Source: CAVOJV01 sp963696325
Lineage (GTDB): Bacteria > Pseudomonadota > Gammaproteobacteria > Competibacterales > Competibacteraceae
NCBI GenBank assembly: GCA_963696325.1
Contig: CAVOJV010000063.1
Span: 1 to 64,000, forward strand
Length of the DNA: 64,000 nucleotides
Direction of reading: 5' to 3'
A model generated the notes under the pieces. That model saw only the letters and a program-made list of their open reading frames with translations, did no database searches and had not been told where the DNA came from. The position numbers and the translations under genes were made by a program. This document shows positions 15,511 through 23,678 of the stretch, piece by piece (position 1 is the stretch's first letter; each line of letters opens with the position of its first letter).

Positions 15511-17399
15511 GAAAGAGATACCTGCCGGGTGATCAGGTCGCTGTGGATCAGTTTGCTGACCTCCCGAATGATCGCGTTGATATCCAGTGGCTGCCTTTGC
15601 ACCTCACCTTTCTTGAGCATGGCCCGCACCTGACCAATCACCTCGCTGGCCCGCTGAGCGGCCGCCACGATGTCCGCCAGGATGGCGTTCAGATCCTCCA
15701 CCTCCAGCCTGCCGTGCGCCAGCAACCGCTGAGCCGCCTGCGCATTGCTGAGGATGGCGGTGAGCGGCTGGTTAAGCTCGTGGGCGAGCGCCGTAGAGAG
15801 TTCCCCGAGCGTCACTACCCGCATCATGTGCGCCAGTTCCTGGCGTTGGCGCTGCGCCTCCAGTTCCACCTGCTTGCGCTCGGTGACATCGATCGATACG
15901 CCCAGCATGCGCAGTGGCTTGCCGGCGCTGTCAAAATAACCCCGCCCTTTGGCGGTGAGCCAGTGCAGGCTGCCGTCCGGCCGGACCACCCGGTATTCGC
16001 CGTGGAATTCGGTTTGCTCCGCCAACACCTGCTGAATGGCCTGGTGGGTGGGCTCGCGGTCATCCGGGTGCAGGGTATTGAGAAACGCCTGGTAGTTCAG
16101 GGGCGCTGCCGGCGCGAAACCGTACAAAGCCCGGCATTTCTCCGTGGCCTCGATCTGATCACGCGCGATGTCCCACCACCACATGCCGAGTTCCGCCGAG
16201 GAGGCGGCCAAGTTCATACGTTCTTCGCTGTCGCGCAGCGCCTTTTCAGCCTGGCGGCGGCGCCGTTGCTGGACCAACAGCGCGACGATGAGTAACGCTT
16301 CACCAAGGCAGAGCGCAAGGGTACCGATAATACGCCATCGATACTGGTCCCACACTGACGGCTCCTTGAACTGGACGCTGCTGCCCGCCGGTAACCGGTC
16401 TTCGTTGATTCCCCAGCGCCTGAGCTGTCGCCAGTCGACGCTGTCGATGTTGGGGACGGCTTCGGGAACGGCAATGGCTGCGGGCTGTTCCCCGGCCAGA
16501 ATTCGCAGCCCAAGGCGCGCCGCCTGTTTCCCTTGCTGCGCAAAGCTGAGCAGCCGGCCGCCGACGATGCCATGCCCGAGGTACGTCTCAAAGAGGCTGT
16601 AGATAGGCGCGTTCGCGGCCTGCCCCAACTGCTCCAGCGCGTCGCGGGGTACGAACGCGGTACCCGCCCCGTCGCGGAGGATATTGAGATAGATAACGAC
16701 GGTATGTTCCGGCAGGTGGGCCAATTCCCTGAGCAGGTCCGGCATCGGCAGACCCGTGAGATACGTGAAGGCAAGCCGGTCTTCATAGGGGCGAAACAAC
16801 TGTCGGGCTTCCGCCTCTCGCCTCCGATCTATCGCAGCGGCGCCGCTGACGACCACTACCCGCCGGGTGTCCGGCTGTAATCGCAGCGCCAGCTCGAGCG
16901 TGCCGGTGAAATCGACCTGGGCGGGAACGCCGATGATTCGAGGGCCGATGGCCAGAGCATCGATTTCCCGCTGCTCCACTCCGCAGAATACGATCGGCGT
17001 ATCCGGGAACAGGGTCGCGCGGTATTTCACCAGGAACTCGAGCGCCGGCGCCCCTACGGCGATCAGCACCGCAAGCTTTCGGTCGGCGTACTTCTCCCGC
17101 AGGAACTGCTGGAACACCTGTTCTTGCCGTTCACCCGGGAACCGGGTGAGTGCCAGAAACTCCGTAAAGAACTCGATGGGCTCGGCGGAGCCTGCTGTCA
17201 AAGCGGCCTGAAGACTGTCCTTGACAGCGAGATTCGCCGGTATGAACCGTTCCTCCGAAAACAACACAAGCACGTCCCGGGTGGCCAGCGCGTCAGCGTC
17301 CGCCACCCGGGCGCAGAGCCACCCAAGCAATATAAGCAGAATCGCGACTCCAGCGCGGGAGGCTCTCGACCATTTGCCGCTGTGTCTGCCTATCTTCAT
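15507..17399 (-). CDS. PAS sensor histidine kinase with ABC-type sensor domain, lacking HATPase in frame
   Basis: The 630-residue protein has a first membrane span (about 18-34), a periplasmic domain resembling ABC-transporter substrate-binding proteins (T-R-D-V-L-V-L-F-S-E-E-R near 40 to about 330), a second span near 350-371 (G-T-L-A-L-C-L-G-E-A-L-L-I-V-A-L), a PAS/PAC region ending near 505 and a HisKA domain with phospho-acceptor H-E-L-N-Q-P-L. It stops after R-Q-V-S-L-S. The ATPase domain follows immediately in another frame (14491-15510), so function needs frame repair, separate assembly of the halves, or a sequencing correction. The start lies two bases from an attC-like GTTAGGC. Confidence 0.85.
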   Translation of the reverse strand: MKIGRHSGKWSRASRAGVAILLILLGWLCARVADADALATRDVLVLFSEERFIPANLAVKDSLQAALTAGSAEPIEFFTEFLALTRFPGERQEQVFQQFLREKYADRKLAVLIAVGAPALEFLVKYRATLFPDTPIVFCGVEQREIDALAIGPRIIGVPAQVDFTGTLELALRLQPDTRRVVVVSGAAAIDRRREAEARQLFRPYEDRLAFTYLTGLPMPDLLRELAHLPEHTVVIYLNILRDGAGTAFVPRDALEQLGQAANAPIYSLFETYLGHGIVGGRLLSFAQQGKQAARLGLRILAGEQPAAIAVPEAVPNIDSVDWRQLRRWGINEDRLPAGSSVQFKEPSVWDQYRWRIIGTLALCLGEALLIVALLVQQRRRRQAEKALRDSEERMNLAASSAELGMWWWDIARDQIEATEKCRALYGFAPAAPLNYQAFLNTLHPDDREPTHQAIQQVLAEQTEFHGEYRVVRPDGSLHWLTAKGRGYFDSAGKPLRMLGVSIDVTERKQVELEAQRQRQELAHMMRVVTLGELSTALAHELNQPLTAILSNAQAAQRLLAHGRLEVEDLNAILADIVAAAQRASEVIGQVRAMLKKGEVQRQPLDINAIIREVSKLIHSDLITRQVSLS

Positions 17400-17400
17400 T

Positions 17401-17442
17401 GCCTAACACCCAGAGTGGAGCCGGCGCGAGCCGACGTTGAGC
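17401..17442. repeat. Short attC-like site at the island/core boundary
   Basis: GCCTAAC at 17401-17407 and GTTGAGC at 17436-17442 both fit the R''/R' consensus. Between them GCCGGC and GTCGAC-like arms form a small hairpin. At 42 bp it is shorter than normal attC sites, so it may be a remnant. Its position is telling: accessory genes lie on one side and the core peptidase gene on the other. Confidence 0.35.
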
Positions 17443-17448
17443 ACATCT

Positions 17449-18828
17449 TTACCCACCGAAGCGCCGGCGTAAATAGTGGAATACGGCCCGGATTCCCATC
17501 GCTTCACCGCCCTCGGGCCGGCCGGGGCGGCTCCTGGTATTCCAGGCCATGACATCGACGTGCGCCCAGGCCGTTTCCGCCGGCACAAACTCGCGCAGGA
17601 ACAGGGCGGCGGTAATGGCACCGGCATAGGGAGCATTGGCGGCATTGGCGATATCGGCGATCTTGCTGTCCAGCATCTCCCGGTAGGGCTTGTAGAGGGG
17701 CAGTCGCCAGAGCGGGTCCTGCTGCGCCTCCGCGGCAGCCAGCAGGCCGGCAGCCAGTTCATCGGAATTGCTGAACAGTGCCGGCACCTCGGTGCCCAGG
17801 GCCACCCGCGCCGCCCCCGTCAGGGTCGCGAAATCGATCAGCAGCTCCGGTTGTTCGGTCGCGCCCTCGGCCAGGGCATCGCAGAGAATCAGACGCCCCT
17901 CGGCATCGGTGTTGTCGATCTCGATGGTCAACCCCTTGCGGGAGCGGATGACATCGCCCGGGCGCAGCGCATTGCCGGCCACCGCGTTTTCCACGGCGGC
18001 CACCAGCACCCGCAGCCGCACCGGCAATTCGGTGCTCATGATCAGACGGGCCAGCCCCAGCGCATGCGCCGCGCCGCCCATGTCCTTCTTCATTAGCCGC
18101 ATGCCGGTGGCGGACTTCAGGTCCAGCCCGCCGCTGTCGAAACACACGCCCTTGCCGACCAGGGTCAGCCGGGGGTTGCCCTCCTCGCCCCAGCGCAGAT
18201 CGAGCAGACGGGGTGCGTGCACGCTGGCCCGGCCCACGGCGTGAATGGCCGGGAAGTTCTGCTCCAGCAGCGCGTCTCCTACCACCTGCTCGACCCGCAC
18301 ACCGAATTCCTTGCCCAAGACAATCATGGTATCCGCCAAGTGTTCCGGCATCAGGTCTTCCGCCGGGGTATTGATCAGATCCCTGACCAGGCCGATAGCC
18401 TGGATTTGCGCTCTGACCTGGCGCAGGTCACAGGTCGAATCTACCGAGAGCCGCGCCGTGGGGGGCTTGGCCGGCTTGTAGCGAGTGAACTGGTAAGCGC
18501 CCAGCCCCCAGCCCAGTGCCAACCGCTCCTTGATCGCCGCGCTCCACTCGCCGGCGAGGTAATAATCACCCTGGGGCAAGGTCGTCGATAGCCCACCGCA
18601 GGCCCAGGGATCGTCGACAGAGGCGATGCCGACGGCAACCCCGGCAAGCGCCCCGCTGGCGCTCGGCAACAGACACACGCTGCCCGGTTTGGCGGTAAAG
18701 CCAGTGCTGGTAACCCAGCGGCGCAGGCCTTCCTCCTGCCCGTCCAGCCATTCCTTGAACGAACGCTCCACCACCAGCGAGACGGGGATGGCGGTATCAG
18801 GTTTATGGTCCAGTAGGCAATCTTGCAC
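17449..18828 (-). CDS. M17 leucyl aminopeptidase family protein
   Basis: The 459-residue protein carries the M17 catalytic core: G-K-G-V-C-F-D-S-G-G-L-D-L-K (metal and active-site Lys/Asp) near 227-240, a second metal Asp in M-K-K-D-M-G-G-A-A, and the family signature N-T-D-A-E-G-R-L near 310. It removes N-terminal residues from peptides in the cytosol, using two metal ions. It is slightly short, with a divergent N-terminal domain, and resembles the PepB/second-PepA branch. It is intact and lies alone at the edge of the accessory island. Confidence 0.92.
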   Translation of the reverse strand: MQDCLLDHKPDTAIPVSLVVERSFKEWLDGQEEGLRRWVTSTGFTAKPGSVCLLPSASGALAGVAVGIASVDDPWACGGLSTTLPQGDYYLAGEWSAAIKERLALGWGLGAYQFTRYKPAKPPTARLSVDSTCDLRQVRAQIQAIGLVRDLINTPAEDLMPEHLADTMIVLGKEFGVRVEQVVGDALLEQNFPAIHAVGRASVHAPRLLDLRWGEEGNPRLTLVGKGVCFDSGGLDLKSATGMRLMKKDMGGAAHALGLARLIMSTELPVRLRVLVAAVENAVAGNALRPGDVIRSRKGLTIEIDNTDAEGRLILCDALAEGATEQPELLIDFATLTGAARVALGTEVPALFSNSDELAAGLLAAAEAQQDPLWRLPLYKPYREMLDSKIADIANAANAPYAGAITAALFLREFVPAETAWAHVDVMAWNTRSRPGRPEGGEAMGIRAVFHYLRRRFGG

Positions 18829-19011
18829 GGATACTCCTTAACTAAGGCGAGAAATAAAGTGATAATCGTAACGCTGCGCGCACGGTTTCAAGTATGCGTG
18901 ATCCAAGGGCTTCATGCGCATCGCGCACGCTACGCCCAGGCGCCGGGCCGCCTCGCAAGGTGCGGCCAATCACCCTGAGCATAATCACGATTACCGAGGT
19001 AAATTACCACT

Positions 19012-20586
19012 TTGTCCAAGATCTCTGAACAGCGCTTGTACCAGTTTATAGCAGCCGGTCAAGCACAGTTACTCAAGGGGAGCCTGATCGGTCTCGAAAA
19101 GGAAACCTTGCGGGTCTCGTCCGATGGTGTCATCGCACAAACGCCGCACCCGGCCGCCCTCGGCTCCGCGCTCACCCATCCCTACATCACGACGGATTAT
19201 TCGGAGGCATTGTTGGAATTCGTAACGCCGCCCTTCGGCGATCTGCGGGAAACGCTGCGGTTTTTGAGCGACAGCCACCAGTTCGTGTACCGCAAGGTCC
19301 GCGAGGAAATGCTATGGGCCACCAGCATGCCTTGCGTGGTGGAGGGTGAAACCAGCATCCCCATCGCCCGCTATGGCAGTTCCAACGCGGGTCTCATGAA
19401 GCATGTCTACCGGGTTGGCCTCGGCTATCGTTACGGCCGTATCATGCAGGTCATCGCGGGGGTCCACTTCAATTTCTCCCTGCCCGAGGAGTTCTGGCCG
19501 GTGTTTCAGGCGCAGCAAAAAGACCCCAGGCCGCTGCGGGACTTCATTTCCGAGTCCTACTTTTGCCTGATCCGCAACTTGCAGCGCTTTGGCTGGCTGA
19601 TTCCCTATCTGTTCGGCGCCTCGCCCGCGGTATGCAAATCCTTCCTGGTCGGCCGGCCGACCAACCTGGCGGAATTCGACGCCAACACCTATTTCGAACC
19701 TTACGCCACCTCGCTGCGCATGACCGATATCGGCTACACGAACAGCCGTGAGAAAAAGACTGGCCTCGCCGTCTCCTACAATAATCTTGCCGAGTACCTC
19801 GCCAGCCTGACCTGGGCCATCGAGACGCCCTGCCCCAATTACGAGAAGATCGGCGTCAAGGTGAACGGGGAATACCGGCAACTCAACGCCAATATCCTGC
19901 AAATCGAAAATGAGTACTATAGCTCCATGCGTCCCAAGCAAGTTCCCCAAGGCAATGAAAAGCCTAGTCTGGGACTGCAACGCCGGGGCGTGCGGTACGT
20001 GGAACTGCGCTCGTTGGATGTCAATCCTTTTGACCCACTGGGCGTCAACGAAAACCAATTGCGTTTCCTGGAGGCCTTTCTTATCCATTGTCTGTTCCAC
20101 GACAGTCCACCAATCGACGCCGAGGAACGCAAAGCCATCGACTATAACCTGATGGCGGCTGCCAATCGCGGACGCGACCCCGCCCTGCGCCTGCAATGCG
20201 CCGGGCACACCCGGTCGCTGCGAAGCTGGGCGCTGGAGATCGTTGACTCCATGCAGATGTTTTGTGAGATTCTGGACGCCGGGCGCGCCGACCATCCCTA
20301 CGCCAGCGTTCTGAACAGCCAGCGTGAGGCTATTCTCGACCCGGACCGGACGCCGTCAGCGCGAGTGCTGGCGGAGATGCGCGCGGCCAGTGAGGCCTTT
20401 TTCCACTTCGCCAAGCGTGTCTCCTTGCAACATCAGACCTATTTCAGGGAGTTACCCATGGCGGCCGAGCGTGTCCAGGACTTTACGGATGAGGCCCGCC
20501 TCTCCTTGCAGCGCCAGCAGGAATTGGAAGCCGGCGACACGCTCACGTTCGATGAGTATCTGCGCCAGTATTTCGCGCAGTCCTGA
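19012..20586 (+). CDS. gshA: Glutamate-cysteine ligase
   Basis: The 524-residue enzyme joins glutamate and cysteine with ATP, the first step of glutathione synthesis. It matches the gammaproteobacterial (E. coli-type) GshA: G-L-E-K-E-T-L-R-V near residue 26, T-D-Y-S-E-A-L-L-E-F-V-T-P near 60 and Y-V-E-L-R-S-L-D-V-N-P-F near 330. Length is normal. The start is a TTG (19012) preceded by GAGGT. A small cupin gene follows after 18 bp and may be cotranscribed. Confidence 0.95.
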   Translation: MSKISEQRLYQFIAAGQAQLLKGSLIGLEKETLRVSSDGVIAQTPHPAALGSALTHPYITTDYSEALLEFVTPPFGDLRETLRFLSDSHQFVYRKVREEMLWATSMPCVVEGETSIPIARYGSSNAGLMKHVYRVGLGYRYGRIMQVIAGVHFNFSLPEEFWPVFQAQQKDPRPLRDFISESYFCLIRNLQRFGWLIPYLFGASPAVCKSFLVGRPTNLAEFDANTYFEPYATSLRMTDIGYTNSREKKTGLAVSYNNLAEYLASLTWAIETPCPNYEKIGVKVNGEYRQLNANILQIENEYYSSMRPKQVPQGNEKPSLGLQRRGVRYVELRSLDVNPFDPLGVNENQLRFLEAFLIHCLFHDSPPIDAEERKAIDYNLMAAANRGRDPALRLQCAGHTRSLRSWALEIVDSMQMFCEILDAGRADHPYASVLNSQREAILDPDRTPSARVLAEMRAASEAFFHFAKRVSLQHQTYFRELPMAAERVQDFTDEARLSLQRQQELEAGDTLTFDEYLRQYFAQS

Positions 20587-20604
20587 GCAGTCAGGTTCAA
20601 GCCA

Positions 20605-20919
20605 TTGAATATTTTTGCCAACATACCCAGCGCCATTCCGGCGGAACTCTGCGAGGTCCTCGCGGCGGGCAAGGGCGTCAAGATCGAACGCATTCTCTCC
20701 CAGGGGCACGCATCGCCGCCAGACTTCTGGTACGACCAAGCGCAGTCCGAATGGGTGATTGTCCTGCAGGGCAGCGCGGCCGTTTTATTCAGGGGCGAGG
20801 AGCAGGCCAGGGTTTTGCGGGCAGGCGATTACTTGCATATTCCAGCCCATGCGCGGCATCGGGTCACCTGGACCGATAGAGGGCAGGTAACGCTTTGGCT
20901 GGCGGTGCATTATTCGTGA
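20605..20919 (+). CDS. Small cupin-domain protein
   Basis: This 104-residue protein has a single cupin fold: H-A-S-P-P-D-F-W-Y-D-Q-A-Q-S-E-W-V-I-V-L-Q-G-S-A near 35-58 and G-D-Y-L-H-I-P-A-H-A-R-H-R-V near 75-88. Such short cupins are common in gammaproteobacteria and their function is not known. The start is a TTG 18 bp after gshA, with only a weak AGGTT upstream; no ATG is available in the same frame before the conserved region. It converges on the two-component operon, whose kinase stop lies 4 bp away. Confidence 0.8.
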   Translation: MNIFANIPSAIPAELCEVLAAGKGVKIERILSQGHASPPDFWYDQAQSEWVIVLQGSAAVLFRGEEQARVLRAGDYLHIPAHARHRVTWTDRGQVTLWLAVHYS

Positions 20920-20923
20920 TGAC

Positions 20924-22288
20924 TCAAAACCGCAGGCGCACCCGGACGCAGGCACCGCCCAGGGTGCCGTCGGCGATTTCCAGGGTCCCCTGGTAGACTT
21001 CCTCGACGATGTCCCGCACGACCGCCAGGCCAATACCATGCCCGGCAACGCTCGGGTCGGCCCGCTCACCCCGCTTGAGAATGAGCTGCCGCTTGGCGCT
21101 GGGAATGCCGGGGCCGTCGTCCTCCACTTCCACGACCAGGCCGGCCCGCCGCGAGTCTGACGCGAAGGGGTAAGCGCGGATATCCACCCGGCTGTGCGCC
21201 CACTTGCAGGCGTTATCCGTCAGATTCCCAAGAATTTCCAATAGATCGCCCTCATCGCCGTAGAACACAAGCCGCTCATCGACGCGGCGCTGGAAACGCA
21301 AGGACCGATCCGCGTACACCTTGGCCAGCGCATCCATGACCTTGCGGGCAATGGGCGCCACCGGCACCGGCGCGGCCAGGGCAATGCGGCCAGAGGCGGC
21401 GGCTCGTTGCAATTGATAGTCCACGGTCCGGTTCATGCGCTCCACCTGTTCTTGCACGGTGTTGCTGAGATCGGAAGGCAGCGATTCTTTCTCCACCACG
21501 CCTCGCAACACCGCCAACGGCGTCTTCAGACTATGGGCGAGGTCCCCCAGGGCATTCCGGTAGCGTTCCAGGTGGGCCTGGCTATGCTGGATCAGTGCGT
21601 TCAGATTGCTGGTCAGCGCCCGCAGTTCCTTGGGGTAGGGGCCCGCGAGTTCAGCCCGCTGGCCGGCCTCGATTTCCGTCACCTCCCGGGCGACCCGGCG
21701 CAACGGCTTGAGGCTCCAGCGCAGGATGGCCCCCTGCGCCAGGAGCAGCACCACCGCCACCCCGAGCAGCCAGCCCCACAGGCTGCGCCGGAAGCCGCCC
21801 ACTTCGGCGGCGAAGCTCTGGCGAGTCTCCGCCACCTGAAAGGCATAACGGCGATAGGTGTCGGGCAACACCTCCCAACTGACGGTAAACGACAGAGTGA
21901 AAAGCGGCGGGCTGTCCGCCTGGCCCTGCACCGCCTGGAAGTGGAACTCGCCTGGACTCTGCACCACCGGAAACGGGGGCAACGCCAGACCCAGTGTCGA
22001 GCGCGAACGCCAGATGATAATGCCATCGGCGTCGGTCACCCTGGCGTACAGACCCGAACCTGGGCTGGACAGCCTGGCCTCGGGAAGGGCGTCCGGCAGC
22101 AGCAGTCCAGCGCCTGGGTCGAACTCAGCGACGCCAAGCAACATGTAGACCTGGGCTTGCAGCCGGCTCCGCATGGCAGTAAGGGCGCTTTCTCGAAAAG
22201 CCTGGTCCAGGGTCAAGCCGGTCAGGCCGAGAAACGCCATCAGCACAACGCTGGCGGCGATGAGCAGGCGAGCGCTGACGGACAGCAT
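20924..22288 (-). CDS. PhoQ-like sensor histidine kinase
   Basis: The 454-residue kinase has two membrane spans (about 8-28 and 172-192) around a periplasmic domain. A HAMP-like segment follows, then HisKA with L-G-D-L-A-H-S-L-K-T-P-L-A-V near 250-262 and a HATPase with N-L-T-D-N-A-C-K-W-A and D-D-G-P-G-I-P. The layout matches PhoQ-type kinases that sense cations or envelope stress; the signal is unknown here. Its start overlaps the regulator stop (TGATG), so the two are coupled. Confidence 0.9.
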   Translation of the reverse strand: MLSVSARLLIAASVVLMAFLGLTGLTLDQAFRESALTAMRSRLQAQVYMLLGVAEFDPGAGLLLPDALPEARLSSPGSGLYARVTDADGIIIWRSRSTLGLALPPFPVVQSPGEFHFQAVQGQADSPPLFTLSFTVSWEVLPDTYRRYAFQVAETRQSFAAEVGGFRRSLWGWLLGVAVVLLLAQGAILRWSLKPLRRVAREVTEIEAGQRAELAGPYPKELRALTSNLNALIQHSQAHLERYRNALGDLAHSLKTPLAVLRGVVEKESLPSDLSNTVQEQVERMNRTVDYQLQRAAASGRIALAAPVPVAPIARKVMDALAKVYADRSLRFQRRVDERLVFYGDEGDLLEILGNLTDNACKWAHSRVDIRAYPFASDSRRAGLVVEVEDDGPGIPSAKRQLILKRGERADPSVAGHGIGLAVVRDIVEEVYQGTLEIADGTLGGACVRVRLRF

Positions 22289-22965
22289 CAGGCGCGGCGC
22301 AGGCGAAACCGGTAGCCGCGGCCTCGCAATGTCTCCACAGGGTTCAGGGCGCGACTGGGGTCCAGCTTGCGGCGCAGCCGGCCGACCAATACCTCCAGCA
22401 CGTTGCTGTCCCGGTCGAAATCGTCATCGTAAAGATGCTCGCTCAGCTCGGTCTTCGACACTACCTCACCGGCATGCAGCATCAGATATTCCAGCAGCTT
22501 ATACTCGTAGGCGGTGAATTCAACGGGCTGCCCCGCCACTGTCACCGTTTGCGTCCCGGTATCCAGGGCAATGGACTCACACTGCAGCACGGCATGGGTC
22601 CAACCCTCGGCGCGCCGCACCAAGGCGCGCAGCCGGGCCAGCAGTTCCTCCATGTGAAAGGGCTTGACTAGGTAATCGTCCGCCCCCACCTCCAGGCCCT
22701 CAACTTTATCCTGCCAGCGCCCACGAGCGGTGAGGATCAGCACCGGGAATCGCAGCCCGGCCTGGCGCCAGCCGCGGATCACCTCGATACCGGACAAGCC
22801 TGGCAGACCCAGATCCACCACTGCCACGTCGATGGGATATTCCTTACCCAGATAGAGTCCCGCGTTACCGTCGGCGGCGGCATCCACCGCATAGCCCTGG
22901 ACGCGCAGGCGATCAACTACCTGTTCCCGCAGCGGCGTTTCATCCTCGATGACTAATATACGCAT
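22288..22965 (-). CDS. PhoP-like OmpR-family response regulator
   Basis: The 225-residue protein has a receiver with acidic residues Glu7-Asp8, phospho-acceptor Asp51 (V-V-D-L-G-L-P-G) and Lys in Y-L-V-K-P-F. An OmpR winged helix follows, ending R-G-R-G-Y-R-F. Its nearest recognisable relatives are PhoP-type regulators paired with PhoQ-type kinases. It lies in a minus-strand operon: PepSY protein, regulator, kinase. Confidence 0.92.
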   Translation of the reverse strand: MRILVIEDETPLREQVVDRLRVQGYAVDAAADGNAGLYLGKEYPIDVAVVDLGLPGLSGIEVIRGWRQAGLRFPVLILTARGRWQDKVEGLEVGADDYLVKPFHMEELLARLRALVRRAEGWTHAVLQCESIALDTGTQTVTVAGQPVEFTAYEYKLLEYLMLHAGEVVSKTELSEHLYDDDFDRDSNVLEVLVGRLRRKLDPSRALNPVETLRGRGYRFRLRRA

Positions 22966-23005
22966 CGCAGTCTACCCTTCCGTGTGCAATTATCGGGCGC
23001 CATCA

Positions 23006-23323
23006 TCATTCCGACAGCCTGCCGGAACCCGCATCCACACTGAGCACCCGCACCCGGCCGTCATCCAGCAAAACCTTGACTCGGTAGCCGGGATTGTTCT
23101 GTTGGTTGTTGGGTTCGACCCTGAGAATCTGGCCACCGGTAGCCCGGCGCACCGCGGCGGCGGCGGCATCTGGACCCATTGCCTGGCCCATCCGTGGCGC
23201 ATTCTGGCCATTATCAGCCTCCACCCGGTCGGTAGCCGCCGCGGACAGGCAGATCACCAGCACCATCGACAACAACCACAGTGGCAATCGCTTTATATTA
23301 GCCATCATCGTCATCACAACCAT
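23006..23323 (-). CDS. PepSY-domain periplasmic protein
   Basis: This small exported protein has a signal peptide (L-P-L-W-L-L-S-M-V-L-V-I-C-L-S-A-A-A) and a PepSY-like domain with A-A-A-A-V-R-R-A-T-G-G-Q-I-L-R-V and Y-R-V-K-V-L-L-D-D-G-R-V-R-V-L-S-V-D-A. PepSY proteins often precede PhoP/PhoQ-like systems and may modulate the kinase or be controlled by it. Four Met codons sit within the first seven residues; the one at 23305 (MANIKRLP) is as likely a start as 23323. Confidence 0.8.
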   Translation of the reverse strand: MVVMTMMANIKRLPLWLLSMVLVICLSAAATDRVEADNGQNAPRMGQAMGPDAAAAAVRRATGGQILRVEPNNQQNNPGYRVKVLLDDGRVRVLSVDAGSGRLSE

Positions 23324-23541
23324 CTTTACAAGCCCGCCATGGGGGGGGGGACTTAACCAGCCAGGGCACCAGCCTTTCCAACGCCGGTGCCAGGGGCGCT
23401 TTTATTTGTTACTTTACACACAATAATCGACTCAAGCTTAACAGCAACTGAACCGTTACTGGCCATTGCTCGCGGGTGCTCCTGGGTTAGCCAGCTGCGC
23501 ATGACAGTTTCGCGCCCAACCCACGTGAGTGGGGGGGGGGG
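23324..23541. other. Intergenic region with two G-tracts
   Basis: No gene is seen. Runs of 10 G (23341-23350) and 11 G (23531-23541) occur; the second directly abuts the left end of the IS4-family element. G-tracts on the plus strand can form quadruplexes and are prone to length errors. Confidence 0.5.
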
Positions 23542-23600
23542 CTTTCTGGGGTAGGTTTTTAAGCAACTTGGCACTACCGAGCATGGTTGAATGAGGTACT

Positions 23601-23678
23601 TGGCAAGCCATCGTGGTGTGAGGCATGGTGTGGGAATCTTCTCTCCCCTTACCTCCGGAGACCCCCGATGGCTTGCCA
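23601..23678 (+). promoter_or_regulatory. Hairpin sequestering the transposase start codon
   Basis: TGGCAAGCCATCG (23601-23613) and CGATGGCTTGCCA (23666-23678) form a perfect 13-bp stem that buries the ATG at 23668. Transcripts entering from outside the element would fold this stem and block translation. This resembles the protection against impinging transcription known for IS10 and IS50. Confidence 0.6.

Noticed and set aside
18841..19011. Riboswitch or regulatory RNA before gshA
   Set aside because: Only weak repeats (GATAATCGT and ATCACGATTA) are present and no known fold is recognised.
19312..20295. Minus-strand frame of 327 codons
   Set aside because: Antisense to gshA, which matches its family over its full length.
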